DNA of 64,000 nt from Halomonas halocynthiae DSM 14573. Its GTDB lineage: Bacteria; Pseudomonadota; Gammaproteobacteria; Pseudomonadales; Halomonadaceae. Under the pieces are notes generated by a model that saw only the letters and a program-made list of their open reading frames with translations, had not been told where the DNA came from and ran no database searches. The position numbers and the translations under genes were made by a program. Shown here one piece after another: positions 9,623-18,364 of this stretch; positions within the stretch are counted from its first letter, which is position 1, and every line of letters begins with the position of its first letter. The stretch lies in contig NZ_KE384439.1 in assembly GCF_000425725.1 (NCBI RefSeq), positions 405,309 to 469,308 on the forward strand. The letters run 5' to 3'.

Positions 9623-10675
9623 ATGAGTGAGGCATTGCAAGAGCTGGCGATGTTTTTTGTCCAGTTGGTATTGGTTGCTGTCGTCGTCGGGGTTTTGGCA
9701 AGTCATTTATTACGGCGCCGTGATGATGGGGGCGCGCCAGGGAAATTGCAGTTAGACGATCTCAATGCTCAGTATGATCGGCGACAAAAGCAATTGGAAA
9801 AAAGCGTAGAAAATCAGGAAAAATCCGAGGGTTGGCGCAAGCTCACGTCCTGGTTGAAAAAGCGAAGAAATCACAATAACTCACAAAATATGAATCAGGC
9901 TGAAGACGAGGCGGAAGCACGCGTCTGGGTGCTAGATTTCAACGGTGATATGAAAGCGAGTAGTGCCGGGCGGTTGGGCGAAGAAATTAGCGCACTGCTT
10001 GGTGTTGCTAGCTCTAATGATGAAGTTGTGTTGAGACTTGAGTCTCCCGGTGGGCTGGTGCATGCCTATGGGCATGCCGCCGCTGAGCTTGATCGCCTGA
10101 AACAAGCGGGAATATCGACTACCGTTTGCGTTGACCGTGTTGCAGCCAGTGGCGGCTATCTGATGGCATGTGGGGCCGATAAATTGATCGCAGCGCCTTT
10201 TGCCGTTCTGGGCTCTATTGGCGTGATTGCCCAAGTGCCAAATATCCACCGGTTGCTCAAGCGCCACGATATTGACGTAGAGCTTCATACTGCCGGACGC
10301 TATAAGCGTACGCTGACATTGATGGGTGAAAACGATGAGGCAGGAAGGGAGAAGTTCCAAGAAGATCTGGAGGTCGTACATCAGCTCTTCAAACGTTATG
10401 TGGCCGAGCGTCGGCCTGCGCTAGATATAGAGCAAGTGGCTAGTGGCGAAAGCTGGCATGGTTCGGATGCGTTGTCGCTAGGGTTGATTGACGAGCTGGG
10501 AACCAGCGAACAATACTTAATCGATAAGCTTAACAATTCTCGAGTGACAGCGGTTCGACTGGTAGAGCGCTCAACGCTGGCATCACGGCTTGGGATGGCA
10601 GTATCGTTAGGTGTGGAACGGGGAGCCCAACGCGTCATAGAAAGCCTGGATGCCAGCGGTTGGCATAAGCGTTAG
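9623..10675 (+). CDS. sohB: SohB-like inner-membrane peptidase (S49)
   Basis: Predicted membrane-anchored serine protease of family S49, similar to SohB. One N-terminal membrane helix (residues 8-30) is followed by a charged, glutamine- and lysine-rich linker (about 40-110) and the SppA-like protease domain. The catalytic serine lies in 'DRVAASGGYLMACGAD' and the lysine in 'HTAGRYKRTLTLMGEND', the Ser-Lys dyad spacing of the family. 350 residues. The start at 9623 has a GAGGAGAG ribosome site; an upstream in-frame start at 9584 lacks one. It ends 8 bp from the convergent ArsR gene. Confidence 0.93.
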   Translation: MSEALQELAMFFVQLVLVAVVVGVLASHLLRRRDDGGAPGKLQLDDLNAQYDRRQKQLEKSVENQEKSEGWRKLTSWLKKRRNHNNSQNMNQAEDEAEARVWVLDFNGDMKASSAGRLGEEISALLGVASSNDEVVLRLESPGGLVHAYGHAAAELDRLKQAGISTTVCVDRVAASGGYLMACGADKLIAAPFAVLGSIGVIAQVPNIHRLLKRHDIDVELHTAGRYKRTLTLMGENDEAGREKFQEDLEVVHQLFKRYVAERRPALDIEQVASGESWHGSDALSLGLIDELGTSEQYLIDKLNNSRVTAVRLVERSTLASRLGMAVSLGVERGAQRVIESLDASGWHKR

Positions 10676-10682
10676 CCTGTTA

Positions 10683-11036
10683 TTAGCTATCTTGGGAACT
10701 GTGCCTGTCGTCCAGGTCAAGAGGCTCAAGGTCTAGGTTTGCCAGTGTGCCGATGATGACCCGCGCTAAATCACCCTTCAGCGAATAGTAGATCGTCTGG
10801 GATTCGCGGCGTGTGTTGACTAGATTATCACGTCGCAAAATGGCGAGGTGCTGAGAAAGGGCGGATTGACTGATAGTGATCCGCTGATTGATCTCGGTGA
10901 CTGACAGCTCTTCGGTACACAGCAGTTCAAGCACTCGCAGGCGGTTATAGTTAGCCATTGCCTTCAAAAGGGTAGTGGCTTTACTTAGCGACTCAGTGCC
11001 AAGTGTTTCTGATGGTGTTGTCTGGGGGTGGTTCAT
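10683..11036 (-). CDS. ArsR-family winged-helix regulator
   Basis: Small transcriptional regulator of the ArsR/SmtB family. The winged helix is clear: 'LKAMANYNRLRVLELL' (helix 1), 'SVTEINQRITISQSALSQHL' (HTH, about residues 52-72) and 'RRESQTIYYSL' (wing). It carries a single cysteine, in 'ELLCTEELSV', so the metal-binding ELCVCD motif is missing; the sequence is closer to the BigR/YgaV type, but that type uses two cysteines. 117 residues. It is divergent from prpE across 412 bp and could regulate itself or prpE; the sequence does not decide this. Confidence 0.85.
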   Translation of the reverse strand: MNHPQTTPSETLGTESLSKATTLLKAMANYNRLRVLELLCTEELSVTEINQRITISQSALSQHLAILRRDNLVNTRRESQTIYYSLKGDLARVIIGTLANLDLEPLDLDDRHSSQDS

Positions 11037-11448
11037 TTTTGATGTGACTCCGCCACGGTAAAGCGATTGATTTTTACTGGCTAATTATAACAAAAAGAAA
11101 TAAGGCGTGGCCTTGTTTTTGCGCTCTGCCCGCAAATATTACTGCAATGTGAAACATCTTTCCGTTTATATATCGTTTAATGAAATTTCGGCCCTAGCTG
11201 CTTGCGTAGGTGTGACAAATTGTCAACAAACTTTATTTTCTAGAGCGCTGGGTTGCTGATAGGAAACTCCTGAAACAGCGGGCTTGACAGCGTCAGTTCA
11301 GCACGCCTCCTTACGTGCGACAAAGAATTTTTACTCTAGTTCATTTGTCTTATCTTTGCCTTAAGTATGACGACGTATGTGCAGCATTGTTCTAGAGTGT
11401 CAACAATCTGGCGTCTCTACATATGTTTAACTTACCTGGCGGATTGTC
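11037..11448. promoter_or_regulatory. Long divergent intergenic region with repeated TGTCAACAA
   Basis: 412 bp without a gene between the ArsR regulator and prpE. Two sequence words occur twice: TGTCAACAA (11221-11229 and 11398-11406) and TTCTAGAG (11238-11245 and 11390-11397); in the second block they are fused. The first block reads TTGTCAACAA, which resembles palindromic GntR-type operators. A short inverted repeat (GCACG...CGTGC) lies near 11300-11318. No clear sigma-70 promoter was found by eye. Regulation of prpE through these words is inference. Confidence 0.45.
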
Positions 11449-13359
11449 ATGAGTACTTATCTAAGTGAGTTTCAACGTTCTACGGAGCATCCCGAGGCAT
11501 TTTGGGGTGAGCAGGCTAAGCGTATTCCCTGGCTGAAAACGCCACAGACGATACTTGAGTACGATGACCAAGGACATGCGCGCTGGTATGTCGATGGTGA
11601 GCTGAATCTTTGCCATGTCGCTATTGACCATCATGTTGAAAATGGTCGTGGCGATCAGCCGGCTATTTATTGGGATTCGCCGGTAACGAACAGTAAGCGT
11701 GCGTTGAGCTATTCGGAGGTTAAAGATCAGGTATCACGTTTCGCTGGGGTATTGCGCGGGCTAGGTGTAGAGAAAGGCGATCGGGTGGTGATCTATATGC
11801 CCATGGTGCCCGAAGCGCTGGTGGCAATGTACGCTTGCGCGCGTCTAGGCGCTGTTCACTCGGTTGTATTTGGTGGCTTTGCGCCGAACGAGCTGGCGAT
11901 GCGTATTGATGATGCTGAACCTGTTGTTGTGGTGGCAGCCTCCTGTGGCGTGGAAGTAGATCGCGTCCTGCCCTACAAGCCATTCGTAGATGAAGCGATC
12001 AATCTGAGTACCCATAAGCCTACGGCAACGGTCGTTTTTCAGCGCGAGCAATGCATCGCTGAGCTGGGAGACAACGACCATGACTGGGCTACGTTAATGG
12101 GTGATGCTGTGCCTGCTGATTGCGTGCCTGTGGCCGCAACTGACCCGCTCTACATATTATATACCTCTGGCACCACCGGTAAGCCTAAAGGTGTAGTGCG
12201 TGACACTGGGGGGTATGCGGTAGCGCTTCACTATTCCATGGAAAATATTTATGCCATGCAGCCGGGGGAGGTGTTCTTCTCCGCTTCTGATGTGGGCTGG
12301 GTGGTCGGTCATTCTTTTATTACTTATGGGCCGCTAATTAGGGGCTGCACCACGATAGTTTACGAAGGCAAACCGGTGCGAACCCCAGATGCGGGAGCTT
12401 TCTGGCGACTTATCTCTGAGTATCAGGTTAAGGGATTTTTTACGGCACCGACCGCATTTCGTGCCATAAAAAAAGAGGACCCAGATGCCAAGCTGTTGGA
12501 ACAATATGATATTTCTTGCTTGCAGACGGTGTTTTTGGCTGGTGAGCGCCTCGATCCGCCGACCTTCCACTGGCTGGAAGACTTGCTGCCGGTGCCGGTT
12601 GTGGACCACTGGTGGCAAACTGAGACTGGCTGGCCAATTGCGGCCAATCTTCAGGGCCTTGAGGCAATGCCAGCAAAGGCCGGTTCGGCAACAGTGCCGG
12701 TGCCTGGCTATCAGGTGAAAATACTCGATCGTAACGGTGAGCCAGTTCAACCCTGTGAGCAGGGAAGTGTCGTGATTGCGCAGCCGTTGCCTCCAGGTTG
12801 CCTGGCTGGGCTGTGGCAGGATGCAGAGCGTTTCCAGAATTCCTATATGCGAGCGTATCCTGGCCATTACTTGACAGGTGACGGAGGCTATCTGGACGAG
12901 GATGGCTATCTCTTTATCATGGGACGGACGGACGATGTCATTAATGTCGCGGGGCATCGTCTTTCTACCGGTGAAATGGAAGAGGTGTTGGGTGAGCACC
13001 CTGCAGTGGCGGAGTCAACGGTGATCGGGATTCAAGATGCGCTGCGTGGTCAGGTGCCTGTAGGCATGGTCATACTCAAGGATGGTTTCGACGGCGATGC
13101 TGTTACGCTGGAAAATGAACTGATTGAGTGCGTGCGTGCCAAAATTGGCCCTATCGCGTGTCTTCGCCAGGTGCTGATCGTGGACCGTTTGCCTAAAACA
13201 CGCTCCGGCAAGATACTGCGCAAGCTGTTGCGCACTATTGCAGATGGTGAAGCGTACGGCGTGCCTTCTACTATTGATGACCCGGCCAGCATAGAAGATA
13301 TTCACACTGCCATGAAAGAGCGTGATATTGGCTTGTCTAATCAAGCCAAAATGGCGTGA
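11449..13359 (+). CDS. prpE: Propionate--CoA ligase (acyl-CoA synthetase)
   Basis: AMP-forming acyl-CoA synthetase that converts propionate (and more weakly acetate) to its CoA thioester. The ANL core is complete: P-loop 'YTSGTTGKPKGVVRD' near residue 238, 'WWQTETGWP' near 385, 'YLTGDGGYLDEDGY' near 478, and the C-terminal catalytic lysine in 'LPKTRSGKILRKLLR'. The N-terminus ('LSEFQRSTEHPEAFWGEQAK') matches PrpE rather than AcsA. 636 residues, close to PrpE. No prpBCD genes are adjacent. The C-terminal lysine motif is the classical target of Pat acetyltransferases, one of which is encoded at 31512-34256. Confidence 0.9.
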   Translation: MSTYLSEFQRSTEHPEAFWGEQAKRIPWLKTPQTILEYDDQGHARWYVDGELNLCHVAIDHHVENGRGDQPAIYWDSPVTNSKRALSYSEVKDQVSRFAGVLRGLGVEKGDRVVIYMPMVPEALVAMYACARLGAVHSVVFGGFAPNELAMRIDDAEPVVVVAASCGVEVDRVLPYKPFVDEAINLSTHKPTATVVFQREQCIAELGDNDHDWATLMGDAVPADCVPVAATDPLYILYTSGTTGKPKGVVRDTGGYAVALHYSMENIYAMQPGEVFFSASDVGWVVGHSFITYGPLIRGCTTIVYEGKPVRTPDAGAFWRLISEYQVKGFFTAPTAFRAIKKEDPDAKLLEQYDISCLQTVFLAGERLDPPTFHWLEDLLPVPVVDHWWQTETGWPIAANLQGLEAMPAKAGSATVPVPGYQVKILDRNGEPVQPCEQGSVVIAQPLPPGCLAGLWQDAERFQNSYMRAYPGHYLTGDGGYLDEDGYLFIMGRTDDVINVAGHRLSTGEMEEVLGEHPAVAESTVIGIQDALRGQVPVGMVILKDGFDGDAVTLENELIECVRAKIGPIACLRQVLIVDRLPKTRSGKILRKLLRTIADGEAYGVPSTIDDPASIEDIHTAMKERDIGLSNQAKMA

Positions 13360-13375
13360 ATCTCACGTAGTTTCT

Positions 13376-13410
13376 GAAAAGCGCTGTTCATTTTGAACGG
13401 CGCTTTTTCA
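13376..13410 (+). terminator. Intrinsic terminator after prpE
   Basis: Inverted repeat AAAAGCGCTGTTCA / TGAACGGCGCTTTTT around a TTT loop, ending in a T-tract, 17 bp after the prpE stop. Confidence 0.85.
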
Positions 13411-13471
13411 TGGGCTGTGTTCATGGGTTGTGGCGACTGGTGAGCCGTACAGGGTGGAATGAACTTGGCAT

Positions 13472-13500
13472 TTGGCTGAGTAGGCAGGGATGCGTATACT
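13472..13500 (+). promoter_or_regulatory. Candidate sigma-70 promoter for yhhQ
   Basis: TTGGCT (13472-13477) and TATACT (13495-13500) are separated by 17 bp, just upstream of the riboswitch. A perfect 12-bp palindrome TCATACGTATGA (13513-13524) lies around the first transcribed bases and may be an operator. Confidence 0.55.
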
Positions 13501-13535
13501 GTCGCGCTTGTATCATACGTATGACACTTGACTCC

Positions 13536-13573
13536 CGAGGGTTCCCTCACCCCTCTGCAACCAAAAAGGAAGC
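13536..13573 (+). promoter_or_regulatory. preQ1-I riboswitch upstream of yhhQ
   Basis: Stem P1 is GAGGG (13537-13541) paired with CCCTC (13551-13555). The loop is TTCCCTCAC, and the A-rich tail TGCAACCAAAAAGGAAGC (13556-13573) follows directly. The loop TTCC can pair with GGAA of the tail, giving the H-type pseudoknot of preQ1 class I aptamers. GGAA is also part of the yhhQ ribosome site, so ligand binding would hide it. The downstream gene is a queuosine-precursor transporter, the expected target. The assignment rests on manual structure comparison. Confidence 0.75.
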
Positions 13574-13577
13574 AATA

Positions 13578-14243
13578 ATGTTGGCTGTTTCAGATAGACA
13601 GGCGCGCCGCTGTTTGGTGTTGCTGGTATGTTTTCATATTGCTGTTATTGCTGCCAGCAATTACTTAGTCCAGATTCCTTTCACGCTGTTTGGCGTACAT
13701 ACCACATGGGGCGCTTTCAGCTTTCCCTTCATCTTCTTGGCAACAGACCTGACTGTTCGCGTGTTTGGTAAAGACGCAGCAAGGCAGATTGTATTCAGGG
13801 TTATGTTTCCGGCGCTTATCGTCTCTTATGGCGTGTCGGTTATCTTTCCTCAAGGCAGCTTTGCGGGGGTTAACGCGTTGGGGCACTGGAATGTCATCGT
13901 CGGGCGTATCGCACTAGCCAGCTTTGTTGCCTACGGTATTGGGCAGCTACTGGATATTACGGTTTTTGATCGTTTGCGTCGGCTTCGCGCTTGGTGGGTA
14001 GCACCAGCGTTATCGACTGTTCTAGGTAATCTGGCCGATACCATGGCGTTTTTTTCGGTGGCTTTTTACGCTAGCAGTGACCCGTTCATGGCAGCCAACT
14101 GGTTGCAGATTGCCTGGATAGATTATGCCGGCAAGCTAGTCATCAGCTTGGTGTTCTTTTTGCCGCTGTATGGCATTGTGCTGAACTGGTTGAGTCGCCG
14201 CTTGGCGGGTATTAACGGCGGCACTTTGTTAATTCATAGCTGA
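13578..14243 (+). CDS. yhhQ: Queuosine precursor transporter YhhQ
   Basis: Inner-membrane importer of 7-cyano-7-deazaguanine (preQ0) and related queuosine precursors (COG1738/VUT_1 family). Six hydrophobic helices are visible, with the family signatures 'WGAFSFPFIFLATDLTVRVF' and 'LGNLADTMAFFSVAFYA'. 221 residues, equal to the E. coli protein when started at ATG 13578. This start follows the AAGGAA ribosome site within the riboswitch tail; an upstream in-frame start would read through the aptamer. ybfF follows 31 bp later with its own ribosome site. Confidence 0.93.
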   Translation: MLAVSDRQARRCLVLLVCFHIAVIAASNYLVQIPFTLFGVHTTWGAFSFPFIFLATDLTVRVFGKDAARQIVFRVMFPALIVSYGVSVIFPQGSFAGVNALGHWNVIVGRIALASFVAYGIGQLLDITVFDRLRRLRAWWVAPALSTVLGNLADTMAFFSVAFYASSDPFMAANWLQIAWIDYAGKLVISLVFFLPLYGIVLNWLSRRLAGINGGTLLIHS

Positions 14244-14274
14244 TTCTTTTTTCCACTTTGTGAGAGGAAGTGCC

Positions 14275-15051
14275 ATGAGTGTAGTACTGACGCATACCGA
14301 TACGGGTGGTGACGGTTCGCCACTGATCATTATTCACGGTTTATTTGGTAGTCGTGATAACTGGCGGTCGCATCAGCGCTACTGGCAAAGCAGCCACCGA
14401 GTCATCGCAGTGGACCTGCGAAATCATGGTGCTTCACCGCATGTGGCCGGTATGAGTTATGCCGCCATGGCTGAAGATGTACTGGTAGTGATGAACAGTC
14501 TAGGCATCGAAAGTGCGCATCTGCTGGGGCACTCCATGGGGGGTAAAGTTGCCATAAGTTTGGCGCGTTTGTTTCCTGAGCGTGTTCGTTCGCTGATAGT
14601 GGCCGATATTGCACCGGTAGCCTATGACCACCATGGTCATGAGGATGTTTTTGCTGCACTGAACCGTGTCGCGAAGGCGAACCCTGCCGGGCGTTCCGAG
14701 GCCGATGCCTTGATGGCTGAGGATGTCTCGGAACGTGCTGTTCGCTTGTTTCTGGCAACTAATTTGGTTCGTAGCGAGGAAGGTGGCTTGTGTTTGCGAA
14801 TAGGCCTAAAAGAAATAGAAGCCGGTTACAGCGATATTATTGGCCTTCCTGCAGGGGAAGGCGCGTTTGATGGGCCAGCGCTGGTTGTGCGTGGTGGACG
14901 CAGCCCTTATGTGTCTGATGAGAACCTTTCCGCGGTGTATGACGTGTTACCCCAGGCACGCCTCGTTACGTTGGATGGCGCGGGTCACTGGCTACATGCA
15001 GAGCAGCCTGACGCTTTTCAGCGCAGCATAGATGATTTTCTCGCTCGTTAA
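14275..15051 (+). CDS. ybfF: Alpha/beta-hydrolase esterase (YbfF-like)
   Basis: Cytoplasmic acyl-CoA or short-chain ester hydrolase of the alpha/beta-hydrolase fold. The oxyanion segment 'IIHGLFGSRDNW' lies near residue 20, the nucleophile elbow 'LLGHSMGGKVAIS' near 84, and the catalytic His in 'DGAGHWLHAEQPD' near 240. 258 residues. The GAGGAAG ribosome site supports ATG 14275. YbfF of E. coli is the best-matching family; the physiological substrate is unclear. It ends 7 bp from the convergent binding-protein gene. Confidence 0.87.
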   Translation: MSVVLTHTDTGGDGSPLIIIHGLFGSRDNWRSHQRYWQSSHRVIAVDLRNHGASPHVAGMSYAAMAEDVLVVMNSLGIESAHLLGHSMGGKVAISLARLFPERVRSLIVADIAPVAYDHHGHEDVFAALNRVAKANPAGRSEADALMAEDVSERAVRLFLATNLVRSEEGGLCLRIGLKEIEAGYSDIIGLPAGEGAFDGPALVVRGGRSPYVSDENLSAVYDVLPQARLVTLDGAGHWLHAEQPDAFQRSIDDFLAR

Positions 15052-15058
15052 TCGCGCA

Positions 15059-16402
15059 TCAAGGAAGGGGTGAGTGTGGTGCGCTGGGGTCAATCGCTAG
15101 ATGCTCTGGCGCGGTTGCTTTATTGATGATGCCACTATCCAACAGGTATTGCTCGAAGTCTGCATAGCGTCCTTGTGACAGGGCCCCTGGGCTCAGGCTT
15201 AACCGGGCGCGGACTTCAGGCCACGCCTGCTGATTGTATCGGCTATCTATTTTCGGCTCGGCGCTGGTCAGTAATTCCCAGCTTTCCTCAGGGTGATCAA
15301 GGATCCATGCGGTTGCTTCTTCAAGCGCTTTCACAAAATGGCGAATAGCATTTTGTTGTTCGTCTTGGCGGTCACGGTTAGCAATAACGATTAGCCCGTC
15401 ATGCAGCGGAATGCCTAGATCTGTCATGGAATAAGCGCGTGTTGCCAACCCCTCGCTGGCTAAAACCGCTACCGTTTGGTGCTGCATGGCACCGATGATG
15501 GCATCGATGCGCTCTTCACGAATATCATTTTCAGCGAGAAAGTGAACCTTGCGGTCTTCAACTTGCTCTGGGCGCATTTCCAGGTGGTTAAGTAATGCGG
15601 GTAACAGAACCTGTTTGCTGTCACGATCGAAATAGCCAACTCGCGCTCCATTGAGTTGGTTAAGGTCATCGAGTGCTGATGGGTTGACCAGCAAAAAAGA
15701 TAACGGCAGCCGAATCAGGCTGGCAATACGGATGACGGGCTTTCCTTCGTTAACCAGTAAGTGCAATAACGGCTGACGTGTTAGAGCTAAGTCGACTCGA
15801 CCCGCAATTAGTAGCTTGGCCGGTGCCTCAGGATCTGCCGGGGTCAGCAATTCGACGTCTAATCCATGCTGTTTGAATAGCTCACGCTGTTGCGCGACGA
15901 ACAGGGCGGCATGACGAGGGCTTGGGTACCAGTCAAGCATAACGGTAAGTCGTTGAGTCGGGGGGGCAGCCAATGGCTCTGCAGGGCCAATAACACTATT
16001 GGGTGCGGCCGACACGGCGGTATAGGGTATTGCCTGGGAGGATGTTATTTCAGCCAGCGGTGCTGCTGGGCTGAAAGTATCGCTATGTTGTTTCAACCAT
16101 TGCTGAACGGTGCTTAAAACCCAATGGTGAGTATTCAATGTGTGGATTACTGGAGCGACTGGCGAATCTTTAATATTTTCAATGGTCTTATTTGGCAGTT
16201 TGTCTCGCGTGAGAGTGGTTTGATCGGAAGATTGCGATTGGGCGCTCGCTGGCTTAGCCAGAGATTCGGCTAGGGAGGCAATAATTTCAAATTGTTGATT
16301 TATTTCTTGCTTGTTTGTGGTGCCGTCCGCATGCACCAGCCCCGTGCTTAGCCAGCCGGTGGCCAGTAGCACAATAAACCAAGCAGGGGATGGTGAAAGC
16401 AT
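15059..16402 (-). CDS. NMT1/ThiY-like periplasmic binding protein with long N-terminal extension
   Basis: Exported protein with a signal peptide (residues 1-25, ending LVHA-DG). A low-complexity segment rich in Ser, Thr, Ala and Pro follows (about 26-150), then an NMT1/THI5 solute-binding domain starting at 'LTVMLDWYPSPRHAALFVAQ' and including 'LLIAGRVDLALTRQPLLHLL' and 'NQLNGARVGYFDRDSKQVLL'. Family members bind pyrimidine precursors of thiamine (ThiY) or related small molecules. 447 residues, about 120 longer than ThiY because of the extension. No permease or ATPase genes are adjacent, so an ABC transport role is only inferred. Confidence 0.75.
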   Translation of the reverse strand: MLSPSPAWFIVLLATGWLSTGLVHADGTTNKQEINQQFEIIASLAESLAKPASAQSQSSDQTTLTRDKLPNKTIENIKDSPVAPVIHTLNTHHWVLSTVQQWLKQHSDTFSPAAPLAEITSSQAIPYTAVSAAPNSVIGPAEPLAAPPTQRLTVMLDWYPSPRHAALFVAQQRELFKQHGLDVELLTPADPEAPAKLLIAGRVDLALTRQPLLHLLVNEGKPVIRIASLIRLPLSFLLVNPSALDDLNQLNGARVGYFDRDSKQVLLPALLNHLEMRPEQVEDRKVHFLAENDIREERIDAIIGAMQHQTVAVLASEGLATRAYSMTDLGIPLHDGLIVIANRDRQDEQQNAIRHFVKALEEATAWILDHPEESWELLTSAEPKIDSRYNQQAWPEVRARLSLSPGALSQGRYADFEQYLLDSGIINKATAPEHLAIDPSAPHSPLP

Positions 16403-16567
16403 GGCGGTAACTCCGCTAGTAAAGAAACACTGATTAACAATTAGGCAAGTTTAGTGGGGCAAGCAGCTCCTGACTAGTCTCAGCGATGCAGCTAGCTTAA
16501 TCGGTCGATTATCGCCGTGTTGTGCTCAGCGTGCGATAATCACGGGACTTTTTATTGGCAGGATGTC

Positions 16568-18274
16568 ATGGATACGATCAACAGCCTCTTTCTTCTCAGC
16601 GGTTTTCTAATCGCGTTGAGTATTTTTGCTAGTAGGCTTTCGACCCTTGTCGGAGTACCTCTGCTGCTCATCTTTCTGGGGCTTGGCATGCTTGCCGGTG
16701 AAGAGGGGCTGCTTGGCATCCAGTTTGATAACTACGATCTGGCATTTGGTATTGGCCACTTGGCACTGGCAATGATTTTGCTTGATGGTGGTCTGCGTAC
16801 CCGGCTTAAAACGTTCCGAGTAGGATTTCGTCCGGCCTTGGTGCTGGCGACTGTTGGCGTACTTATCACTACTGCCATAGTGGGTGCTGTGGCAATGTTT
16901 TTGTTTAACCTTACGCTGTTTGAAGGCCTTTTGGTTGGCGCTATTGTCGGTTCGACGGATGCTGCAGCAGTGTTTTCAATGCTTGGTGGAAGTGGCGTTA
17001 ATCTGAATGAGCGGGTAAGTGCGACACTTGAGATTGAGTCGGGCACTAACGACCCGATGGCTATTTTTCTTACCGTCATGCTGGTGGAGCTGTTGACCGG
17101 TGAAATCGGCTCTCCTTTAGAAACCTTATTGTTTTTTATCCGACAGTTCGGGCTGGGGGTGCTAATTGGTATTTCAGCGGGCTGGTTAATTGCTCGTATT
17201 ATCAGCTGGATGGATTTGGCGCCAGGCCTTTATTCTTTGTTGGTGCTGGCGCTAGGCTTCTGTGTCTTTGGTATTACCAGTGTGCTGGGCGGTAGTGGTT
17301 TTCTGGCAATCTATTTGGCAGGCCTGATGATTGGTAATCGCTCGGGTCGTCATTTGAATTTCATATTGCCGGTGCATGACGGTTTTGCTTGGCTTAGTCA
17401 GATAGGTCTTTTTTTGGTACTGGGCATGTTGGTGACACCGAGCAAGATGCTGGACTACGCGCTGCCGGCACTACTGGTCTCAATAACACTCATTCTGTTT
17501 GCTCGTCCGCTAGCGGTAATTCTTACCATCAAGCCATTTTTCCGCTTTCGCTGGCGGGAAGTGATCTTTATTTCTTGGGTTGGGTTACGTGGGGCGGTGC
17601 CGATCGTTCTGGCTATTTTCCCCGTGATCGGTGGCGTTACGCACTCTGAGCTGTATTTCAATGTGGCTTTCTCGGTCGTGTTCTTGTCGCTGCTGATTCA
17701 GGGTGGGTCGCTTTCCTGGGTGGCTAAGAAGCTGAAAATGATCGTTCCAGCAACGGCGGAACCGGATCGACGAGGGCCGCTAGGTATTCAGGCTGATAAC
17801 GATTACGAAATGTTCGTTTATAAAGTGCAGAACAGTGAGCTTGAAGAGGCGCTGATTCGCCAACTGTATTTTCCGTCCGGCGCGCTGATTGCCTCATTGT
17901 TTCGCAATGGGGTTATGTTGCATCCGAAAGGAAATACGGAGCTGCAGCGGGATGATGTATTGTGTGTGATAGGCCGAACAGACGATCTTCCCGCGTTGAA
18001 CCGCCTATTTAATGGCGATGCCATACTTAAGCAGGAGCGTGCTTTTTTTGGCACCTTTACGTTTGATGGTGATGTATTGATGGGGGATGTCAGCGACACG
18101 TATGGCCTGACACTGAGCCCCAGTGAGCGAGATATGACCGTGGCAGAATTCATTTCGCTGCGTGTTGGTGGGTATCCCGTCATAGGTGATGATGTGGACT
18201 GGCACGGCATTCACTGGGTTGTCAGCGAGATGGACGGCAATCGAGTGACGCGAGTTGGGCTTCGTCTGTACTAA
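16568..18274 (+). CDS. cvrA: CvrA/NhaP2-type K+/H+ antiporter
   Basis: Inner-membrane CPA1 antiporter that exports K+ (or Na+) for protons, important in osmotic and alkaline stress. About 12-13 hydrophobic helices fill residues 1-400, with the ion-binding segment 'LEIESGTNDPMAIFLTVMLV' and 'LDGGLRTRLKTF'. A cytoplasmic RCK_C (TrkA-C) domain follows at about 410-490, and then a CorC-like C-terminal domain. 568 residues, near the 578 of E. coli. ATG 16568 has an AGGA ribosome site. It stands alone, divergent from the binding-protein gene. Confidence 0.93.
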   Translation: MDTINSLFLLSGFLIALSIFASRLSTLVGVPLLLIFLGLGMLAGEEGLLGIQFDNYDLAFGIGHLALAMILLDGGLRTRLKTFRVGFRPALVLATVGVLITTAIVGAVAMFLFNLTLFEGLLVGAIVGSTDAAAVFSMLGGSGVNLNERVSATLEIESGTNDPMAIFLTVMLVELLTGEIGSPLETLLFFIRQFGLGVLIGISAGWLIARIISWMDLAPGLYSLLVLALGFCVFGITSVLGGSGFLAIYLAGLMIGNRSGRHLNFILPVHDGFAWLSQIGLFLVLGMLVTPSKMLDYALPALLVSITLILFARPLAVILTIKPFFRFRWREVIFISWVGLRGAVPIVLAIFPVIGGVTHSELYFNVAFSVVFLSLLIQGGSLSWVAKKLKMIVPATAEPDRRGPLGIQADNDYEMFVYKVQNSELEEALIRQLYFPSGALIASLFRNGVMLHPKGNTELQRDDVLCVIGRTDDLPALNRLFNGDAILKQERAFFGTFTFDGDVLMGDVSDTYGLTLSPSERDMTVAEFISLRVGGYPVIGDDVDWHGIHWVVSEMDGNRVTRVGLRLY

Positions 18275-18302
18275 AGGTTCGATTGAAAAAACGTTGAAGC
18301 AG

Positions 18303-18332
18303 AAGGGCCCCTATACAAACGCTAGGGCCCTC
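18303..18332. terminator. GC hairpin between cvrA and glsB-like gene
   Basis: AGGGCCC (18304-18310) pairs with GGGCCCT (18325-18331) between two convergent genes. There is no strong T-tract. It probably terminates in both directions. Confidence 0.5.
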
Positions 18333-18364
18333 GTTTCTACCACATGGCGGGAAAAGGCGCCTAA

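Noticed and set aside
12334-12999. Long antisense frame inside prpE (221 codons), and a similar one inside xdhB (56183-56812)
   Set aside because: Both are shadows of well-supported genes on the opposite strand and have no domain features.
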